In this document: one piece after another, positions 59,995 to 64,000 of the stretch | Layout: every line of letters begins with the position of its first letter | Position numbering within the stretch: the first letter of the stretch is position 1 | Source of the DNA: Dryocola sp. LX212 | GTDB taxonomy: Bacteria > Pseudomonadota > Gammaproteobacteria > Enterobacterales > Enterobacteriaceae | Direction of reading: 5' to 3' | NCBI GenBank assembly: GCA_041504365.1 | Contig: CP167917.1 | Location: 3,162,001 to 3,226,000 of the forward strand | DNA: 64,000 nucleotides | Program-made: the position numbers and the translations under genes | The notes under the pieces: generated by a model | The model's database searches: none | Told to the model about the DNA's origin: nothing | What the model saw: the letters and a program-made list of their open reading frames with translations, nothing else

Positions 59995-62136
59995 GTGTCC
60001 CGTACTATTATGTTGATCCCTACCGGAACCAGCGTCGGCCTGACCAGCGTCAGCCTGGGCGTTATCCGTGCTATGGAACAGAAAGGCGTTCGCCTTAGCG
60101 TCTTCAAGCCTATTGCCCAGCCGCGTACCGGCGGCGATACGCCAGACCAGACCACCAGCATCGTGCGTGCTAACTCCGCCATCCCTGCGGCCGAGCCGCT
60201 GCACATGTCCCACGTTGAATCGCTGCTCTCCAGCAACCAGCTGGACGTGCTGATGGAAGAGATCATCGCCAACTACCACGCCAGCAGCAAAGATGCGGAA
60301 GTGGTGCTGGTTGAAGGTCTGGTGCCGACTCGTAAGCACGAGTTTGCCCAGTCCCTGAACTACGAAATCGCCAAAACCCTGAACGCTGAAATCGTCTTCG
60401 TGATGTCCCTGGGCAACAACACCCCGGAACAGATGAAAGAGCGTATCGAACTGGCGCGCAGCAGCTTCGGCGGCAGCAAAAACACCAGCATCACCGGCGT
60501 TATCATCAACAAGCTGAACGCGCCGGTTGATGAGCAGGGTCGCACCCGTCCGGATCTGTCCGAGATTTTCGATGACTCCACCAAAGCGAGCATCGCAAAC
60601 ATCGATCCGAAAGAGCTCTTTGCCGACAGCCCGCTGCCGGTGCTGGGCTGCGTACCGTGGAGCTTCGAGCTGATTGCTACCCGCGCAATCGACATGGCTC
60701 GCCACCTGAACGCAACCGTGATCAACGAAGGCGACATCAAAACCCGCCGCGTGAAGTCCGTGACCTTCTGTGCGCGCAGCATTCCGCACATGCTGGAGCA
60801 CTTCCGCCCTGGTTCACTGCTGGTGACCTCCGCAGACCGTCCGGATGTGCTGGTTGCAGCCTGTCTGGCCGCAATGAACGGCGTTGAAATCGGTGCCATC
60901 CTGCTAACCGGCGGCTACGAAATGGACCCGCGCATCACCAAACTCTGCGAACGTGCCTTTGCCACCGGCCTGCCGCTGTTCATGGTTGATACCAATACCT
61001 GGCAGACCTCCCTGAGTCTGCAGAGCTTCAATCTGGAAGTCCCGACCGACGACCATCAGCGCATCGAGAAAGTGCAGGAATATGTGGCAAGCCACATCGA
61101 CAGCAGCTGGATCGAATCCCTGACCGCCACCTCCGAGCGCAGCCGTCGCCTGTCTCCACCGGCGTTCCGCTATCAGCTGACCGAACTGGCCCGTAAAGCC
61201 GGCAAGCGCGTTGTGCTGCCGGAAGGCGACGAGCCGCGTACCGTGAAAGCAGCCGCTATTTGCGCTGAACGCGGTATCGCGACCTGTGTGCTGCTGGGTA
61301 ACCCGGATGAAATCGCCCGTGTTGCTGCGGCGCAGGGCGTTGAGCTGGGCGCAGGCATCGAAATCGTTGACCCGGAAGTGGTTCGCGAAAGCTACATTCC
61401 CCGCCTGGTTGAGCTGCGTAAGAACAAAGGTATGAACGAAGCCGTTGCTCGCGAGCAGCTGGAAGACAACGTCGTACTCGGCACGCTGATGCTGGAGCAG
61501 GACGAAGTTGACGGCCTGGTTTCCGGTGCGGTGCACACCACCGCGAACACCATCCGCCCACCGCTGCAGCTGATCAAAACTGCACCGGGCAGCTCGCTGG
61601 TTTCCTCCGTGTTCTTCATGCTGCTGCCTGATCAGGTTTACGTTTACGGCGACTGCGCGATCAACCCGGATCCAACCGCTGAGCAGCTGGCAGAGATCGC
61701 CATTCAGTCTGCGGATTCCGCTGCTGCATTCGGCATCGAGCCACGCGTAGCGATGCTCTCCTACTCTACCGGTACCTCTGGTGCAGGTAGCGACGTAGAG
61801 AAAGTGCGTGAAGCGACTCGTCTGGCCCAGGAAAAACGTCCTGACCTGATGATCGACGGTCCGCTGCAGTACGACGCCGCCGTGATGGCAGACGTTGCGA
61901 AGTCCAAAGCGCCAAACTCCCCGGTTGCGGGTCGTGCCACTGTGTTCATCTTCCCGGACCTGAACACCGGTAACACCACTTACAAGGCGGTGCAGCGTTC
62001 AGCAGACCTGATCTCCATCGGGCCAATGCTGCAGGGCATGCGCAAGCCGGTCAACGACCTGTCCCGTGGCGCACTGGTAGACGATATCGTTTACACCATC
62101 GCGCTGACGGCGATCCAGTCCTCCCAGCAGGACTAA
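59995..62136 (+). CDS. pta: Phosphate acetyltransferase Pta
   Basis: Interconverts acetyl-CoA and acetyl phosphate, 713 residues (E. coli 714). N-terminal P-loop-like domain (about 1-220, [20 protein letters not shown]), central DRTGG domain (about 225-340), and C-terminal catalytic PTA_PTB domain (from about 385; [38 protein letters not shown]). The GTG at 59995 follows a GAGG SD and gives the family start; the in-frame upstream start at 59974 is rejected. It is the second gene of ackA-pta, 80 bases behind ackA. Confidence 0.98.
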   Translation: MSRTIMLIPTGTSVGLTSVSLGVIRAMEQKGVRLSVFKPIAQPRTGGDTPDQTTSIVRANSAIPAAEPLHMSHVESLLSSNQLDVLMEEIIANYHASSKDAEVVLVEGLVPTRKHEFAQSLNYEIAKTLNAEIVFVMSLGNNTPEQMKERIELARSSFGGSKNTSITGVIINKLNAPVDEQGRTRPDLSEIFDDSTKASIANIDPKELFADSPLPVLGCVPWSFELIATRAIDMARHLNATVINEGDIKTRRVKSVTFCARSIPHMLEHFRPGSLLVTSADRPDVLVAACLAAMNGVEIGAILLTGGYEMDPRITKLCERAFATGLPLFMVDTNTWQTSLSLQSFNLEVPTDDHQRIEKVQEYVASHIDSSWIESLTATSERSRRLSPPAFRYQLTELARKAGKRVVLPEGDEPRTVKAAAICAERGIATCVLLGNPDEIARVAAAQGVELGAGIEIVDPEVVRESYIPRLVELRKNKGMNEAVAREQLEDNVVLGTLMLEQDEVDGLVSGAVHTTANTIRPPLQLIKTAPGSSLVSSVFFMLLPDQVYVYGDCAINPDPTAEQLAEIAIQSADSAAAFGIEPRVAMLSYSTGTSGAGSDVEKVREATRLAQEKRPDLMIDGPLQYDAAVMADVAKSKAPNSPVAGRATVFIFPDLNTGNTTYKAVQRSADLISIGPMLQGMRKPVNDLSRGALVDDIVYTIALTAIQSSQQD

Positions 62137-62153
62137 GTTTCGTTGATGAGCAA

Positions 62154-62175
62154 AAAGGCCGCGAAAGCGGCCTTT
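62154..62175 (+). terminator. pta terminator, first copy
   Basis: 9-bp stem AAAGGCCGC/GCGGCCTTT with GAAA tetraloop, 17 bases after pta. The T-tract is short (TTTAGATT). The same 22 bases recur at 62316-62337. Confidence 0.8.
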
Positions 62176-62190
62176 AGATTGCTAACAAAA

Positions 62191-62253
62191 AAGGAAAAAG
62201 CGTGGTTTTTCCTTCTTTGTGATAAGCAGGCGAAAATCAATGAATTGATTTTC
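62191..62253 (+). other. Two hairpins between the duplicate terminators
   Basis: AAGGAAAAA/TTTTTCCTT (62191-62199, 62206-62214) and GAAAATCAA/TTGATTTTC (62232-62240, 62245-62253), each with a 9-bp perfect stem. With the two terminators they give four strong hairpins in about 190 bases. Function unknown. Confidence 0.6.
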
Positions 62254-62315
62254 CTTGTTAATTATTCGGTGAGATCTTTTCGAAACTCATTCGCTTTAGG
62301 TTTATCATCAGTCTG

Positions 62316-62341
62316 AAAGGCCGCGAAAGCGGCCTTTTTTA
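62316..62341 (+). terminator. pta terminator, second copy
   Basis: Identical to the first in stem and GAAA loop (62316-62337), and followed by a better T-tract (TTTTTTATT). It may be the main terminator for ackA-pta read-through or end a small transcript from between the two. Confidence 0.85.
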
Positions 62342-62409
62342 TTGGCAGTGTCGGATGACGCAGGTTTACCGACCTAAAAATCTTTCGGCCTCATCCGCCA
62401 TAAAGTTCC

Positions 62410-62440
62410 GTAGGGTGGATAAGCGCCAGCGCCATCCACC
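62410..62440 (+). repeat. Palindromic intergenic repeat, copy C
   Basis: 31 bases on the plus strand with stem GGTGGAT/ATCCACC and flank GTAGG. Outside the loop it is identical to copy A. It lies 8 bases beyond the transketolase stop codon. Confidence 0.8.
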
Positions 62441-62447
62441 GAAAAAG

Positions 62448-63380
62448 CTAAAGCAGTTCTCGCGCGGCCTTAACGATATCGTCCGCCGTCAGGCCGTACA
62501 CCTTCTGCAAATAGTCCTGGGTTCCCACCTGGCCATAGCGTTCTTTCACCCCTACCCGCCTCATCGGTACCGGACAAGTTTCCACTAAGACCTCCGCCAC
62601 CGCTGAACCCAGCCCGTTGTGAATACTGTGGTTTTCACAGGTCACGATGCGCCCGGTTTTTTCCGCGTAGTTCTTCACCAACATGCGATCGATGGGCTTG
62701 AGGGTGAACATATCAATCACCGCCGCCTTCACGCCCTGCACCGCCAGCATGTCCGCCGCCTTCAGCGCTTCGGCGACCATAATGCCGTTGGCGATAAGCG
62801 TAACGTCCTCGCCGTCGCGCAGCACGTTGCCCTTGCCGATGGTGAAGGTCGCCCCTTCTTCGTAGATCTTCACCGCCTGCTTGCGGATGGTGCGTACCCA
62901 GTAAAATCCTTCCAGCGTGATCAGCTGATTGAGGATATCTTTGAACATCGTCGCGTCCGTCACCTCCAGCACGACCGAGTTCGCCAGCCCGCGCACGATG
63001 CCCATATCCTCAAACGACATATGCGTGCCGCCGTTATGACAGGCCGTTACCCCCGCGTCGGAGGCAATCACCTTCACGTTGTTGCGCTGGTAGTCCAAAG
63101 ACATAAACAATTGATCGAAGCAGCGGCGGCTGGCGAATGCGGTAAAGGTGTGAACGAACGGCTTGCGCCCGGTGAGCGACAGCCCCGCCGCCACGCCAAT
63201 CACGTTGGCCTCCATAATGCCGCAGTTAATCACCTGCTGAGGATAGTCCCGCTGCACGCTGTCCATCGCCATCGAACTCATCAGATCCGCTTCCAGCGCG
63301 ATAATCTCGCTGACTGCCGTAATCTGCTGCTGAACAAATCCCGCGTAGACCTTACGCATCTCAATGCTGTCATTTGTCAT
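62448..63380 (-). CDS. Transketolase C-terminal subunit
   Basis: 310 residues, homologous to the pyrimidine-binding and C-terminal domains of transketolase (Transket_pyr, Transketolase_C). The ThDP-activating Glu is probably the one in NCGIMEANVIGVAAGLS (about 61). The region VHTFTAFASRRCFDQ and HNGGTHMSFEDMG are typical. It works with the separate N-terminal subunit upstream, whose stop it overlaps by 11 bases. Salmonella has a comparable pair downstream of pta next to PTS genes. The in-frame start at 63413 lies inside the partner gene and is rejected. Confidence 0.92.
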   Translation of the reverse strand: MTNDSIEMRKVYAGFVQQQITAVSEIIALEADLMSSMAMDSVQRDYPQQVINCGIMEANVIGVAAGLSLTGRKPFVHTFTAFASRRCFDQLFMSLDYQRNNVKVIASDAGVTACHNGGTHMSFEDMGIVRGLANSVVLEVTDATMFKDILNQLITLEGFYWVRTIRKQAVKIYEEGATFTIGKGNVLRDGEDVTLIANGIMVAEALKAADMLAVQGVKAAVIDMFTLKPIDRMLVKNYAEKTGRIVTCENHSIHNGLGSAVAEVLVETCPVPMRRVGVKERYGQVGTQDYLQKVYGLTADDIVKAARELL

Positions 63381-64000
63381 CTGCTGCCTCCAGCTCTGCA
63401 ATAGCCTGCTCAAGCGCCTGTTTTGAGGAATCGGTCAGTCGAATATGATGTGAATTGCTGAGCTGCTCGAGATAAGGCACGCCCTGCCCTTTAATGCTGT
63501 CGAGAATCACTACCAGCGGACGTTCGCCTTCGCCCCGCACGGGCTTCACTGCTGCCAGCAGGCCGCTGATGTCATCGCCTTTCACGGTCTGCACGTCGAA
63601 GCCAAACGAGATGAATTTCCCCGACAGGTCAAAGGCGCAGATAATTTCATCCAGCTCGCCGTCCAGCTGCTGCTTATTCCAGTCGATAAACACCGTCAGG
63701 TTGTTCAGCTTATGGTGGGCAATAAACTGGAACGCCTCCCAGCACTGCCCCTCGTTCAGCTCGCCGTCGCCCACAATACAAAAAACGCGGTTGCTACGCC
63801 TGCCGAGCTTGTGGGAAAGCGCCATCCCCGCCGCAATCGAAATCCCCTGCCCGAGCGAGCCGGTCGTCGCATCCACGCCGCGCGTTTTCAGACGATCGGG
63901 ATGGCTGGGTAATTTGGTGCCGTTCTCGTTGAGCGTGGAAAGCTGCTCAACGGGGAAGTAGCCTTTCAGCGCCAGCGTGCTGTACAGCGCCGGGCCCGCG
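63370..64000 (-). CDS. Transketolase N-terminal subunit, 5' end cut by window edge
   Basis: The frame is open from the right edge (64000) to the stop at 63370, so about 209 residues of the C-terminal side are seen. ThDP/Mg-binding motif: IVGDGELNEGQCWEAFQFIAHHKLNNLTVFIDWN. Upstream, PSHPDRLKTRGVDATTGSLGQGISIAAGMAL matches the ThDP diphosphate-binding region. It has no C-terminal transketolase domain, which is encoded by the next gene. The first roughly 65 residues lie outside the window. Substrate sugar unknown. Confidence 0.92.
   Translation of the reverse strand, partial: AGPALYSTLALKGYFPVEQLSTLNENGTKLPSHPDRLKTRGVDATTGSLGQGISIAAGMALSHKLGRRSNRVFCIVGDGELNEGQCWEAFQFIAHHKLNNLTVFIDWNKQQLDGELDEIICAFDLSGKFISFGFDVQTVKGDDISGLLAAVKPVRGEGERPLVVILDSIKGQGVPYLEQLSNSHHIRLTDSSKQALEQAIAELEAADDK

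Overview
The window is a stretch of core chromosome from a member of the Enterobacteriaceae. Gene order and protein lengths match the E. coli/Salmonella ompC-rcs-gyrA-nrd-men-nuo-ackA/pta segment almost throughout. Several differences from E. coli point to an Enterobacter/Cedecea/Kosakonia-like genus rather than Escherichia: no yfaL between ubiG and nrdA, no inaA/glp block after yfaE, a katA-tct block where E. coli has nudI-ais-arn-pmrD, and a split transketolase after pta as in Salmonella. I cannot name the species from the sequence alone. There is no tRNA, rRNA, CRISPR, insertion sequence or intact prophage.

Layout. (1) 1-6.3 kb: apbE (cut by the left edge), ompC with its OmpR sites, the divergent MicF sRNA, then rcsD-rcsB. 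(2) 6.3-13 kb: a hairpin-dense non-coding stretch, rcsC, an ASCH-domain gene and gyrA. (3) 13-20 kb: ubiG, nrdA-nrdB-yfaE under a DnaA/NrdR-type control region, a possible 33-codon cysteine-rich ORF, yfaY and yfaZ. (4) 20-26.8 kb: katA, then a tricarboxylate transport locus, tctDE facing tctCBA. (5) 26.8-33.9 kb: the menaquinone operon menF-D-H-B-C-E, tightly overlapped. (6) 34-50 kb: elaB, elaA and the 13-gene complex I operon nuoA-N with fused nuoCD. (7) 50.5-58.4 kb: lrhA, a long divergent control region with a possible leader ORF, alaA, yfbR, yfbS, yfbT, yfbU, yfbV. (8) 58.7-64 kb: ackA-pta, a duplicated terminator, and a two-subunit transketolase cut by the right edge.

The genes group into envelope sensing (OmpC/MicF, RcsCDB), DNA topology and nucleotide supply (GyrA, NrdAB with YfaE, YfbR), quinone synthesis and respiration (UbiG, Men, Nuo), acetate overflow metabolism (AckA-Pta) and tricarboxylate uptake (Tct).

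No clearly novel multi-gene system is visible. The best leads are small: a multi-hairpin element between rcsB and rcsC; a 33-codon ORF with a CxxC/CxH pattern after yfaE; a well-placed 32-codon ORF just upstream of alaA; three copies of a palindromic intergenic repeat with compensating stem changes, one of which supplies the stop codon of menE; and two identical terminator stems around about 140 bases downstream of pta. Family assignments rest on recall of E. coli and Salmonella proteins, not on searches.
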